This document shows, in pieces, positions 56,198 through 64,000 of a stretch of DNA of 64,000 nt. Below the pieces are notes generated by a model. That model ran no database searches. It was not told the DNA's origin and saw nothing but the letters and a program-made list of their open reading frames with translations. The number at the start of each line of letters is the position of its first letter. The stretch's first letter is position 1. This DNA is from Cupriavidus basilensis. GTDB taxonomy: Bacteria > Pseudomonadota > Gammaproteobacteria > Burkholderiales > Burkholderiaceae. Both the position numbers and the translations under genes were made by a program. The stretch spans positions 186,001 to 250,000 of the forward strand of contig NZ_BBQM01000022.1 in NCBI RefSeq assembly GCF_000876015.1, read 5' to 3'.

Positions 56198-56854
56198 ATG
56201 AAAAATATCGTTATCCTGATTTCAGGGCGTGGCTCCAACATGGAAGCCATCGTCCGCGCGTGTGCCGCCGAGGGCTGGCCGGCGCGCGTGGCGGCCGTCC
56301 TGTCCAACCGGCCCGATGCCGAGGGCCTGCAGTTCGCCGCCGACCACGGCGTGCCCACGGGCGTGGTGGACCACACCCGGTATGCCGACCGCGCCACCTT
56401 TGACGCGGCCCTGGCCGCCGCCATCGACGCCCACGCCCCCGACGTGGTCGTGCTGGCCGGCTTCATGCGCATCCTGACGCCGGCCTTCGTCGACAAATAC
56501 GCCGGGCGCATGCTCAATATCCATCCGTCGCTGCTGCCGTGTTTCCCTGGCATGTACACCCATCGCCAGGCCATCGAGGCCGGCGTCAAGGTGCATGGCG
56601 CGAGCGTCCATTTCGTCACACCCGAACTCGATCACGGCCCGGTCATCGTCCAGGCCGCGCTCGACGTGCTGCCGGGCGACACGCCCGAAAGCCTGGCCGA
56701 GCGCCTGTTGCCGGCCGAACACGCGATCTACCCGCGCGCTGTGCGCTGGTTCGTCGAGGACCGCCTGCGCGTGCATGCCGGCGTGGTCCGCGTCGAACCC
56801 CACGAATCCCAGTTGTTTACGGCCTTTGCTGCCGCTACGGAGGTGCAGTCATGA
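56198..56854 (+). CDS. purN: Phosphoribosylglycinamide formyltransferase
   Basis: A 218-residue enzyme that formylates GAR using 10-formyl-tetrahydrofolate. Motifs: ILISGRGSNMEAIV, LAGFMRILTPAFVDKYAGRM and the active-site NIHPSLLPCFPG with Asn and His, plus DHGPVIVQA with the catalytic aspartate. It overlaps rsmB by four bases (ATGA at 56851-56854). The ATG has no ribosome site and sits six bases after a -10 box. Confidence 0.96.
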   Translation: MKNIVILISGRGSNMEAIVRACAAEGWPARVAAVLSNRPDAEGLQFAADHGVPTGVVDHTRYADRATFDAALAAAIDAHAPDVVVLAGFMRILTPAFVDKYAGRMLNIHPSLLPCFPGMYTHRQAIEAGVKVHGASVHFVTPELDHGPVIVQAALDVLPGDTPESLAERLLPAEHAIYPRAVRWFVEDRLRVHAGVVRVEPHESQLFTAFAAATEVQS

Positions 56855-58260
56855 GCCGGAATACCGCAGGGGCGCGCCAGCCCGTCCGCAACAAGCGCAA
56901 GGCCACGCCGATCCGCCAGTCCGCGCGCAGCGGCGATCAACGCGACAGCCGCGACGGCCAGGCGCCGCAGCAGGGCCGTGCCGCGCACGGCGGGCTGCAT
57001 GCCGTGCATATCCAGCACATCGACCGCCTGCTGGGCAAGGTGCTGATGTTCACGCGCCCGTCCGACGTGGTGGTGAGCTACTACTTCCGCGAGAACCCCA
57101 AGCTGGGCCACCGCGAGCGCGGCATCATCGCCGAGGCGGTGTTCGCGGTGTTGCGCCGGCGCGTCGAATTCTCGCAGTTCGCCGCCAGCGGCACGGGCAC
57201 TTCGCAGCGCCGCCTGGCCCTGCTGGGCCTGGCCGCCACGCTCGGCCGCGATGTCCTCACGCCGTTCCTGCTGCCCGAGGAAGGCGAATGGCTGGACCGC
57301 CTGACCACCATCGAGCGCTCTAGCCTGGCGCCGCGCGTGCGCGCCAACCTGCCCGAATGGCTGTTCGACGAGCTCGCCGCCCGCCACGACCAGGCCTTCG
57401 TCGAAGCGCTCGGCGACGCCTGGCTGCGCCCGGCCCCGCTGGACCTGCGCGCCAACCTGGCCAAGACCTCGCGCGAGGCCGCGCTGGCCGAGCTGGAAGC
57501 CGCCGGCCTCAAGGCCGAGCCCACGCCGATGGCGCCCGCCGGCATCCGCCTGGCCGGCAAGCCCGCGCTCAACCAGTTGCCGCTGTTCGTCAACGGCCTG
57601 GTCGAGGTGCAGGACGAAGGCAGCCAGCTGCTGTGCAACCTGGTCGCGCCGAAGCGCGGCGAGATGGTGGTCGACTTCTGCGCGGGCGCCGGCGGCAAGA
57701 CGCTGGCGCTGGGCGCGCTGATGCGCTCCACCGGCCGCCTCTATGCGTTCGACGTGTCCGAGAAGCGCCTGGCCAACCTCAAGCCGCGCCTGGCGCGCAG
57801 CGGGCTGTCCAACGTGCATCCGGTGCAGATCGATTCCGAGCACGACGCCAAGATCAAGCGCCTCGCCGGCAAGATCGACCGCGTGCTGGTCGACGCGCCG
57901 TGCAGCGGCCTCGGCACGCTGCGGCGCAACCCGGACCTGAAGTGGCGCCAGACGCCGCAGTCGGTGCTGGAGCTGACCGCCAAGCAGGCCTCGATCCTCG
58001 AGTCCGCCGCGCGCCTGGTCAAGGTCGGCGGGCGCGTGGTCTATGCCACCTGCAGCGTGCTGGAAGCCGAGAACGAAGGCATCGTGCGCGGGTTCCTGTC
58101 CACGCATGCGGGCTTCCGCCTGGTGCCGGCCGCGCAGGTGCTGGCCGAGCAGAAGATCGTGGTGCCGGGCTTGCCGGAAGACGCCGAGATGCTGGCGCTC
58201 TATCCGCACCTGCATCAGACCGACGGCTTCTTCGCCGCGGTGCTGGAGCGCGTCAGCTAA
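56851..58260 (+). CDS. RsmB-type rRNA (cytosine-5) methyltransferase
   Basis: A 469-residue SAM-dependent RNA methyltransferase of the Nop2/Sun family. The first ~55 residues are basic and disordered; an NusB-like helical domain follows (LGHRERGIIAEAVFAVLRRR). The catalytic domain has VVDFCAGAGGKTLALGAL for SAM, DAPCSGLGTLRRNPDLKW with a catalytic cysteine and YATCSVLEAENE with the second cysteine. It resembles RsmB, which methylates C967 of 16S rRNA; exact target unproven. It overlaps purN (ATGA), with GGAGGTGCAGTC as ribosome site, and ends in a terminator. Confidence 0.91.
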   Translation: MSRNTAGARQPVRNKRKATPIRQSARSGDQRDSRDGQAPQQGRAAHGGLHAVHIQHIDRLLGKVLMFTRPSDVVVSYYFRENPKLGHRERGIIAEAVFAVLRRRVEFSQFAASGTGTSQRRLALLGLAATLGRDVLTPFLLPEEGEWLDRLTTIERSSLAPRVRANLPEWLFDELAARHDQAFVEALGDAWLRPAPLDLRANLAKTSREAALAELEAAGLKAEPTPMAPAGIRLAGKPALNQLPLFVNGLVEVQDEGSQLLCNLVAPKRGEMVVDFCAGAGGKTLALGALMRSTGRLYAFDVSEKRLANLKPRLARSGLSNVHPVQIDSEHDAKIKRLAGKIDRVLVDAPCSGLGTLRRNPDLKWRQTPQSVLELTAKQASILESAARLVKVGGRVVYATCSVLEAENEGIVRGFLSTHAGFRLVPAAQVLAEQKIVVPGLPEDAEMLALYPHLHQTDGFFAAVLERVS

Positions 58261-58280
58261 GACCGCCGCGGTAAAGCAAG

Positions 58281-58310
58281 GGGCGCTGCCGGTCAGCGCC
58301 CTTTTTTTTT
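58281..58310 (+). terminator. Rho-independent terminator after the RsmB-type gene
   Basis: GGGCGCTG (58281-58288), loop CCGGT, CAGCGCCC (58294-58301), then nine T (58302-58310). Confidence 0.94.
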
Positions 58311-58801
58311 GCGCCCGCTTTCTCGCGGTCGGCGCTGCCGCCGCGAAATCCTGCCCGGACTTCTGCGCCGCCGGCGCAGATCGCGGAAGGCGGCCGGGTC
58401 CTCCGGCCCGATCCGGTTGCGCGCTTCGATGCGCTGCGCAGCCGACACGGCAATTGTCTGCGCGCGCGCGCCATCCCGGTGGACTAGGCCTTCTGGCTGA
58501 CGGGCGGGGATGCGCGGCGCGCCTGCCTTGTGCCGGCGCGGGCTCGCCGCCGCCAGCGTGCGCCGGAACACATCGCCGTCCGCCATTCGCACGGGCTGGC
58601 GGACGGCCGGAGTTCAATACATTGAAGCCGCCCCAACTTGTCTTGACATGCGAAGCAACCTACCTTGACAGGACAACGCAGCGCCGGCGAAGGCATCGGC
58701 GCGCGGCGGGCGCGGCCCATTCATTCTGGCCGGCGCGATTTCGATGGGAAGCCGCCGTTCCGGCTCGCGCCGCAGCGGCGCGCGGTGATGGGAGGGGGAG
58801 G
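58311..58801. other. Gene-free region upstream of the adenylation enzyme
   Basis: No convincing gene in 491 bp; open frames on the minus strand here are arginine-rich with no family likeness. An AT-richer patch at 58610-58675 has two TTGACA hexamers (58643-58648 and 58665-58670) in the same direction as the next gene, but no matching -10. The region ends in a strong ribosome site, GGGAGGGGGAGG, before the ATG at 58802. Confidence 0.5.
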
Positions 58802-60445
58802 ATGCTGCATTCATTTTTCTTCGCGTCCGCGGACAGGCGGCCCGGCGACCACGCCTTGTGGGCCGACGGCCGCTACTACACCTACGAGGAAGTCCGCGCG
58901 CGCGCACGCGGCATCAGCATGGCGCTGGCGCCGTTCGCCGGCGGTCCCAATCGCAACTGCATCCTGTTCGCGCACCGCAGCGCGTGCGCCTACGCCGGCC
59001 TGCTCGGCGTGCTGGCCGCCGGCATGGCCTACGTGCCGATCCATGCGCGCTTCCCGCCGGCGCGCAACGCCGCCATCATCGCGCGCTCGGGCGCGCGCGT
59101 GATGCTGGTCGACCATGTCTGCGCGCCGCAGCTCGCGGCGCTGCTGCCGCTGCTGCCGCCGGACCTGCGCATCGTCATGCTCGACGCGCGGGCGTGGGAC
59201 GCCGCCGGCGGCAACGCGTGGCCGCCGCCGTCCGCGCCCTTCGTGCACGATGCGCCGGCGGCGTGGCCCGCCGCCGTCGGACCGGACGACCTCGCCTACC
59301 TGATCTTCACCTCGGGCACCAGCGGGCCGCCCAAGGGCGTGATGATCCCGCACGGCAGCGCGGTGGCCTACGTCAATGCGCAGATGCGGCGCTATCCCTG
59401 CGAGCCCGGCGCGCGCTTCAGCCAGTTCGCCGACCTCACCTTCGATTTCTCGGTGCACGACGTGCACGTCTGCTGGGCCAACGGCGCGTGCCTCTACGTG
59501 CCGACGCTGCAGGACCCGCTCTACCTGGCCGGCTTCATCCGCGAGCACCACATCACCCACTGGGCCAGCGTGCCGTCCGTGCTGGCGCTGCTGCAGCAGT
59601 TCCGCAAGCTGGCGCCGGGCGCCTTTCCCAGCGTGAAGATGACCCTGATGGGCGGCGAGGCGCTGCCCAAGGGCCTGGCCGAGGCCTGGTCGCGGGCCGC
59701 GCCGAACACGCGCATCGTCAACGGCTACGGCCCCACGGAAACCACGGTGATCGTGCTGACCTTCGAGCTCACGCCCGCCTTTCTTGCCGATGCGTCGCGC
59801 CCGGTGGTGCCGCTGGGCCGGCCCTACCCGGGCACCGAGGTGGTGGTGGTGGACGAGCATCTCGCGCCGGTGGCGGCCGGCGCGCAGGGCGAACTGCTGA
59901 TCGGCGGCGCGCAGCTCGCGCGCGGTTATCTGTCGGCGAACCCGCTCGACGGCGAGCGCTTCTTCGCGCGCGCCTATCCGGGGCGCGCCTGCCGCCGCTG
60001 GTACCGCACCGGCGACGCGGTGAGCGAATCGCCCGACGGCCTGCTGTACCACGGGCGCATCGACACGCAGGTCAAGATCCGCGGCAACCGCATCGAGCTG
60101 CAGGAGATCGAGCAGGTGGTGCAGGCCGCCAGCGGCAGCGCCCAGTGCGCGGTGCTGGCGTGGCCGCTGGACGAGGCCGGCAAGCCGATCGGCCTGGTGG
60201 CGTTCGTGCTGGCGCCGGCCGACGAGTCGCTGGGCGAGATGGGCGCGCGCGCGGCGCGCATCCGCCACGCCTGCAAGCAGAGCCTGCCGGTCTACGCGCG
60301 GCCCGACCGCATCGTCTGCCTCGACGGCTTTCCCATCAACGTGAACGGCAAGATCGACCGCAATCAGTTGCTGGCGCGCTGCGCGCATCTCGAGGCCGAT
60401 GCCGACGGCGCGGCGCGCTGCCGCAGCGGCACGGCCGCGGCTTGA
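58802..60445 (+). CDS. AMP-forming adenylation enzyme (acyl-CoA/aminoacyl ligase, NRPS A-domain-like)
   Basis: A 547-residue stand-alone ANL-superfamily enzyme. Core motifs are present: LIFTSGTSGPPKGVMIPHG (A3), NGYGPTETTV (A5), WYRTGDAV (A7), GRIDTQVKIRGNRIELQEIE (A8) and NVNGKIDRN with catalytic Lys517 (A10). It should activate an amino or other carboxylic acid as an adenylate and load it onto CoA or a carrier protein. FDFSVHDVHVCW resembles the A4 region of amino-acid-type A domains and DltA. No carrier or condensation domain is attached or visible nearby. The alpha/beta hydrolase gene follows after 63 bp. Substrate unknown. Confidence 0.87.
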   Translation: MLHSFFFASADRRPGDHALWADGRYYTYEEVRARARGISMALAPFAGGPNRNCILFAHRSACAYAGLLGVLAAGMAYVPIHARFPPARNAAIIARSGARVMLVDHVCAPQLAALLPLLPPDLRIVMLDARAWDAAGGNAWPPPSAPFVHDAPAAWPAAVGPDDLAYLIFTSGTSGPPKGVMIPHGSAVAYVNAQMRRYPCEPGARFSQFADLTFDFSVHDVHVCWANGACLYVPTLQDPLYLAGFIREHHITHWASVPSVLALLQQFRKLAPGAFPSVKMTLMGGEALPKGLAEAWSRAAPNTRIVNGYGPTETTVIVLTFELTPAFLADASRPVVPLGRPYPGTEVVVVDEHLAPVAAGAQGELLIGGAQLARGYLSANPLDGERFFARAYPGRACRRWYRTGDAVSESPDGLLYHGRIDTQVKIRGNRIELQEIEQVVQAASGSAQCAVLAWPLDEAGKPIGLVAFVLAPADESLGEMGARAARIRHACKQSLPVYARPDRIVCLDGFPINVNGKIDRNQLLARCAHLEADADGAARCRSGTAAA

Positions 60446-60508
60446 GCGCGGCGCGCGATGCGCCCGGGCCGCGCGGCATGGGGCCGCGGGCATGCACGGA
60501 GTTCGCCC

Positions 60509-62278
60509 ATGAGGCCTTTGCACTTCGACGGATGTTTCGGCTGGTACCACGCGGCCACGGGCGCGCGCGCGGTCGTGCTGTGCAACGCGGTCGGCCATGA
60601 AGCCCTGTGGACCCACGCCGGCCTGGCGCGGCTGGCGGAGCGGCTCGCGGCGCAAGGCGTGCCGGTGCTGCGGTTCGACTATCCCGGCACGGGGGATTCG
60701 GCGGATGCGGTGGCCGCGGCGGACCGCGTGGAGGACGGCGCCGGGGCGCCGGCCAACTGCGTCGATGCCTGCGTGGCGTCGATCGGCCAGGCCGGCAACC
60801 TGCTGCGGCGCTTGTCCGGCGCGCGCGAGATCGTGCTGCTGGGCGTGCGCGGCGGCGCCGCGCTGGCCGCGCTGGCGGCCGCGCGCCGCGCTGGCGGGCT
60901 CGACGTCGCCGGGCTGGCGCTGCTCGCGCCGGTGGCGAGCGGGCGCATGCTGATGCGCGAGATGCGCATGATCGCCCAGACCTGGCGCTCACTGGCGGGG
61001 CGCGCGGTGACGGCGGCGGCCGATGCTGCGCCGGTTTCCGCGCCGGCGGGCGCCGACATCCTGGGCATCCACTTCACCGCGGCCGATCTCGAGGCGTTCT
61101 CCCGCATCGACCTGTGCGCTGCCGCGAGCGCGCCGGCGCCGCGCGTGTTCATCGCCGGGGCCGGGCCCGATGAGGCGCTGCCCCGGCACTACGCGGCGCT
61201 GGGCGCGCAGGTCAGCACCGTGCCGTTTCCCGAGGTGGTCGGCTGGCTGCAGGACCCGCTGCACGGCACGCCGCCCGATGCCACCTTCGCCGCCGTCGCC
61301 GGCTGGCTCGCCGGCATGGCGCCGGCCGCCGGCAGGGCCGAAGCGCGGGCGGGGGAGGGCATTGGCGCGGCGGGCGTGGCGCCGTGCCTGCGCGCGGCGG
61401 CCTGGGTGGAAACGCCGGTGCGCTTCGGCCAGGGGCTGTTCGGCATGCTGTGCGAGCCGCGCGGCGAATGGCCCGGGCGGCCGGCCGTGCTGATCAACAA
61501 CGCGGGCGGCACGCACCACGTCGGCGCCGGCCGCGGCGGCGTCATGCTGGCGCGGCGGCTGGCCGAACGCGGCGTGGCGTCGTTGCGCATCGACGTGCGC
61601 GGCATCGGCGACGCCAGCATCGGCGCGCAGGCCATCAAGGACGCGGTGCCGGCCGACCCGGAAGGCTATCTCGACGCGATTGCCGCCTGCGACTGGCTGC
61701 AGGCCCGCGGCTATGGCGAGGTGGTGGTATTCGGCGTGAGCTACGGCGCCAACGTCGGCCTGCATGCGGCCGGCGCGCATCCCGGCGTGGTGGGCGCGGT
61801 GCTGGTCAACCTGCAGCGGCTGCTGCGCCGGGAGACCTTTACCCGCCCGCGCTGGCTGATCCACGGCCGCAGCGCGCCCACGGCGGAAGAGGGCGTGCCC
61901 GGCACGGACGCGGCCTCGGTGCTGCCCCGGCCGGCCCCGGCCGAGCAGCAGGAGATCGAGGCCCTGCTGCGCAAGCTCGAGGCGCGCGGCACCGTGCTGC
62001 GCCTGCTGTTCGGGCCGGAAGATCCCGGGCCGTACGAGCTGGCGCGTTTCTTCGGGCCGCGGCTCGAAGGCCTGGCCGGGTTCGGCATGCTGCAGATCGA
62101 GACCATCGAAGGGCTCGACCACGGCATGCTGAACCCGCCGGGGCGCGCGCGCGTGATCGGCTATTGCGTCGATCTGCTGAGCGGCGCGCTGCATCCCGGC
62201 GCGGACCTGCCGGCCCGGCTGCGCCGCGCCGCGCAGCCGTGGCGCGGCATGCCCGGCTGCCGCGGACGGTGCGGCTGA
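60509..62278 (+). CDS. Tandem alpha/beta-hydrolase protein, N-terminal half lacking the nucleophile
   Basis: A 589-residue protein made of two alpha/beta-hydrolase domains. The first (about residues 1-270) has VLCNAVGHEALWTHAGLARL and LRFDYPGTGDS, but at the nucleophile elbow reads LLGVRGGAALA with Arg114 instead of Ser. The second (about 290-570) has VLINNAGGTHHVGAGRGGVM, LRIDVRGIGD and FGVSYGANVG with Ser411, plus LDHGMLNPPGR with a likely catalytic His. The pairing with an AMP-forming ligase resembles the ligase plus hydrolase 1 and 2 sets of exosortase A systems, but here the hydrolases are fused and no exosortase or carrier protein is visible. The ATG at 60509 gives MRPLHFDGCFGWYH. Confidence 0.8.
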   Translation: MRPLHFDGCFGWYHAATGARAVVLCNAVGHEALWTHAGLARLAERLAAQGVPVLRFDYPGTGDSADAVAAADRVEDGAGAPANCVDACVASIGQAGNLLRRLSGAREIVLLGVRGGAALAALAAARRAGGLDVAGLALLAPVASGRMLMREMRMIAQTWRSLAGRAVTAAADAAPVSAPAGADILGIHFTAADLEAFSRIDLCAAASAPAPRVFIAGAGPDEALPRHYAALGAQVSTVPFPEVVGWLQDPLHGTPPDATFAAVAGWLAGMAPAAGRAEARAGEGIGAAGVAPCLRAAAWVETPVRFGQGLFGMLCEPRGEWPGRPAVLINNAGGTHHVGAGRGGVMLARRLAERGVASLRIDVRGIGDASIGAQAIKDAVPADPEGYLDAIAACDWLQARGYGEVVVFGVSYGANVGLHAAGAHPGVVGAVLVNLQRLLRRETFTRPRWLIHGRSAPTAEEGVPGTDAASVLPRPAPAEQQEIEALLRKLEARGTVLRLLFGPEDPGPYELARFFGPRLEGLAGFGMLQIETIEGLDHGMLNPPGRARVIGYCVDLLSGALHPGADLPARLRRAAQPWRGMPGCRGRCG

Positions 62279-62304
62279 GGCCGGCCGCGCCACGGAGGTG
62301 GGTC

Positions 62305-62343
62305 CAGGAAGTGGGCCCAGGAAGTGGGCCCAGGAAGTGGGCC
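62305..62343 (+). repeat. 13-base tandem repeat, three copies
   Basis: The unit CAGGAAGTGGGCC occurs three times exactly at 62305-62317, 62318-62330 and 62331-62343, with a degenerate fourth (GAGGTGGGTC) just upstream. It lies in the 178-bp gap between the hydrolase gene and mscS, directly before a TAGAAT (62361-62366) that may be the mscS -10 box. Confidence 0.9.
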
Positions 62344-62456
62344 GCCACGCCGCGGGCGGCTAGAATGGCTGACCTTTCGCGGGTCGGGCGCCGGGCGCCC
62401 GTGCCGCCCGCCGGCCGCGCCGCTTGCCGCGCGTGCCTGGCCAGCCACATCCAAGC

Positions 62457-63860
62457 ATGAACCCGAATTCCCTGACCGAACTCCATGTATCGCATCCCGC
62501 CTTTGGCCGCATGCTCAACGACCTGATCCTCGATGCCGGCGGCCCCGGCTTCATCTGGCAACTGGCGGTGCTGGCCGGCTGCCTGGCGGTGGCGTGGCCG
62601 CTGGCGCGGCTGGTGGTCAAGCGGCTCGAGGCCCGCTACGACGGCTCCAGCTTCGCGCTGCGCTTCGCCGCGACCAGCCTCGAGCGCGCCATGTTCCCGC
62701 TGTTCGGCTGGCTGCTGGTGACGGTCGGGCGCTTCGGGCTGGAGCAGCTGATGTCGGTCAGCGTGCTGCGGCTGGCGCTGGTGCCGCTGTCCGGCATCAC
62801 GTTCCTGTATTTCGCCTTCTACATCCTGCGGCGCGTGCTGTCCGGCAATGGCCAGCTGCAGGGCATGCTGCTGCTGGTGGAGAAGGTGCTGACCACGCTG
62901 GTGTGGGCCGGCATGGCGCTGTACGTGCTGGGCCTGCTGTGGGACGTGGTCGGCTGGATGGAGTCGGTGCGCTTTTCCATCGGCGGCAAGCAGAAGATCA
63001 ACCTCGCCGACACGCTGGCGGGGGTGGTGTGGATCCTGCTCACGGTGCTGGTGGCGATGTGGTTCGGCTCGTGGCTGGAAGAGCGCCTGATGCGCTCGGC
63101 CGGGCTGGACAGCAACCTGAAAGTGGTTCTGACCAGACTCTCGAAGGCGCTGCTGCTGCTGGTGTCGCTGCTGCTGAGCCTGTCGCTGGTCGGCATCGAC
63201 CTGACCGTGCTGTCGGTCTTCGGCGGCGCGCTGGGCGTGGGCCTCGGCCTGGGCTTGCAAAAGATCGCCAGCAACTACATCTCGGGTTTCATCATCCTGC
63301 TGGACCACTCGGTCAAGCTCGGCGACCAGATCACGGTGGACAAGTACACCGGCATCGTCTCGCAGATCCGCACGCGCTACACCGTGGTGCGCAACGGCGA
63401 CGGCGAAACCCTGGTGCCGAACGAGCAACTGGTGGCCCAGGCGGTGCAGAACCATTCGTTCTCGAACACCAATGTGCGCGTGGCCACACGCGTGCAGGCC
63501 GACTACGCCGCCGACCCGGAAACGGTGCTGGCGCTGCTGGCAGAAGCGGCGCAGGGCGTGCCGCGCCTGCTGGCCGAGCCCGCGCCGGCGGCATTTCTGG
63601 TGGCGTTCGCCGACAATGGCATCGAATACGAGCTGGCCGGCTACATCGCCGACCCGCAGAACGGCAAGCTGGGCGTGCAATCGGCGCTGAACCGGGCGAT
63701 ATGGCGCACGTTCCGCGAACATGGCATCTCGATCCCCTATCCGCAGCGCGAGGTGCGGATGCTCGGCCAGGCGGCGCCGGCGCTGGGCGGGGAAGGCGAG
63801 GAAGTAGTTGATAAGACGCTTTTGGCGGCCTCCGCCGCGCGCGAGGGCGGTGCAACATAG
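62457..63860 (+). CDS. MscS-family mechanosensitive ion channel
   Basis: A 467-residue membrane protein. Several hydrophobic helices precede the conserved pore helix LSVFGGALGVGLGLGLQKIA, followed by SNYISGFIILLDHSVKLGDQ and the beta domain with VPNEQLVAQAVQNHSFSNTN. It is a larger relative of E. coli MscS with extra N-terminal helices (six or more transmembrane segments), expected to release solutes on hypo-osmotic shock. The ATG at 62457 gives MNPNSLTELHVSHP; no strong ribosome site is seen. Nothing recognisable follows within the window. Confidence 0.92.
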   Translation: MNPNSLTELHVSHPAFGRMLNDLILDAGGPGFIWQLAVLAGCLAVAWPLARLVVKRLEARYDGSSFALRFAATSLERAMFPLFGWLLVTVGRFGLEQLMSVSVLRLALVPLSGITFLYFAFYILRRVLSGNGQLQGMLLLVEKVLTTLVWAGMALYVLGLLWDVVGWMESVRFSIGGKQKINLADTLAGVVWILLTVLVAMWFGSWLEERLMRSAGLDSNLKVVLTRLSKALLLLVSLLLSLSLVGIDLTVLSVFGGALGVGLGLGLQKIASNYISGFIILLDHSVKLGDQITVDKYTGIVSQIRTRYTVVRNGDGETLVPNEQLVAQAVQNHSFSNTNVRVATRVQADYAADPETVLALLAEAAQGVPRLLAEPAPAAFLVAFADNGIEYELAGYIADPQNGKLGVQSALNRAIWRTFREHGISIPYPQREVRMLGQAAPALGGEGEEVVDKTLLAASAAREGGAT

Positions 63861-64000
63861 GCATTCGCGGGACGTTTGATGCACCTTGCGGAACGTTCCA
63901 CGTTGCTTACCATCAAATTCGGGGAAAAACGGATGTTCCGTTGATGACGTTCCGGTAGAATTGTCATAGTTGCAGGTTCCGAATTTTCGACCTCCCGCCC
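63861..64000. other. Intergenic end of window with GTTCC dyads
   Basis: No gene in the final 140 bp. The region is AT-richer. It holds a perfect palindrome GGAACGTTCC (63890-63899), an inverted repeat AACGGA-tgt-TCCGTT (63928-63942), a third GTTCC (63949-63953) and a TAGAAT (63956-63961) that may be a -10 box for a rightward gene beyond the window. Confidence 0.5.

Noticed and set aside
58293..58592. Minus-strand open frame of 99 codons in the gene-free region before the adenylation enzyme
   Set aside because: Arginine/alanine-rich with no family likeness, overlaps a strong terminator, no ribosome site; typical GC-rich chance frame.

Overview
The window is a contiguous stretch of a very GC-rich chromosome, about two thirds G+C or more by eye. 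Protein wording and gene order (pcnB-folK-deoxynucleoside kinase-panB-pabBC next to dnaJ-dnaK, DUF3579 next to argF, and hda-purM-miaA-mutL) suggest a beta-proteobacterium of the Burkholderiaceae, most like Cupriavidus or Ralstonia. This is from memory of related genomes, not from a search. Most genes are housekeeping. I found no IS elements, phage genes, CRISPR arrays, rRNA or tRNA genes.

Layout: 1-1.8 kb is the end of a transporter, a nitrilase and a flavin reductase. 1.8-9.3 kb is leftward: glycolate oxidase glcD-(ion channel)-glcE-glcF, then a LysR regulator and a second FAD-linked 2-hydroxyacid oxidase. 9.6-15.7 kb is rightward: cobalamin adenosyltransferase, dnaK-dnaJ with a near-consensus sigma-32 promoter, and a pabB-pabC fusion. 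15.7-21 kb is a leftward run: hda, HAD phosphatase, pcnB, folK, deoxynucleoside kinase, panB. 21-30 kb holds purM, a pair of palindromic repeats, a GNAT gene, miaA and mutL, dedA, a SirB1-type protein and murJ. 30-40 kb holds rpsT, DUF3579, argF, argG, ppnP, murB, yajQ, DUF192, a small Ala/Lys-rich secreted protein, an RluE-type pseudouridine synthase, icd and a cold-shock gene. 40-53 kb holds clpS-clpA, a Bug-type binding protein, a VOC protein, dut, an LLM oxidoreductase, coaBC, ydcF, ileS-lspA and ribF. 53-64 kb holds a hybrid histidine kinase facing a LuxR-type response regulator, purN-rsmB, an adenylation enzyme with a two-domain alpha/beta hydrolase, and an MscS channel.

The most interesting signal is in the argF leader (31253-31364). 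A 21-codon open frame with a Shine-Dalgarno sequence has seven arginine codons, several of rare type. They overlap the 5' arm of a long terminator-like hairpin whose U-rich tail runs into the argF start codon. This looks like an arginine-responsive transcription attenuator for ornithine carbamoyltransferase. Other signals: the same TCTTATATAAGA palindrome upstream of icd and in the DUF3579/argF intergenic region; a repeated arrangement of a -10 box six bases before ATG (mutL, clpS, purN), suggesting leaderless mRNAs; a voltage-gated-type cation channel inside the glycolate oxidase operon; and an orphan adenylation enzyme beside a fused dead-plus-active hydrolase.

Starts were chosen from Shine-Dalgarno spacing, overlap with neighbours and family N-termini. 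Several genes appear to use GTG or TTG. All function calls come from motif recognition and memory of families; no search was run.
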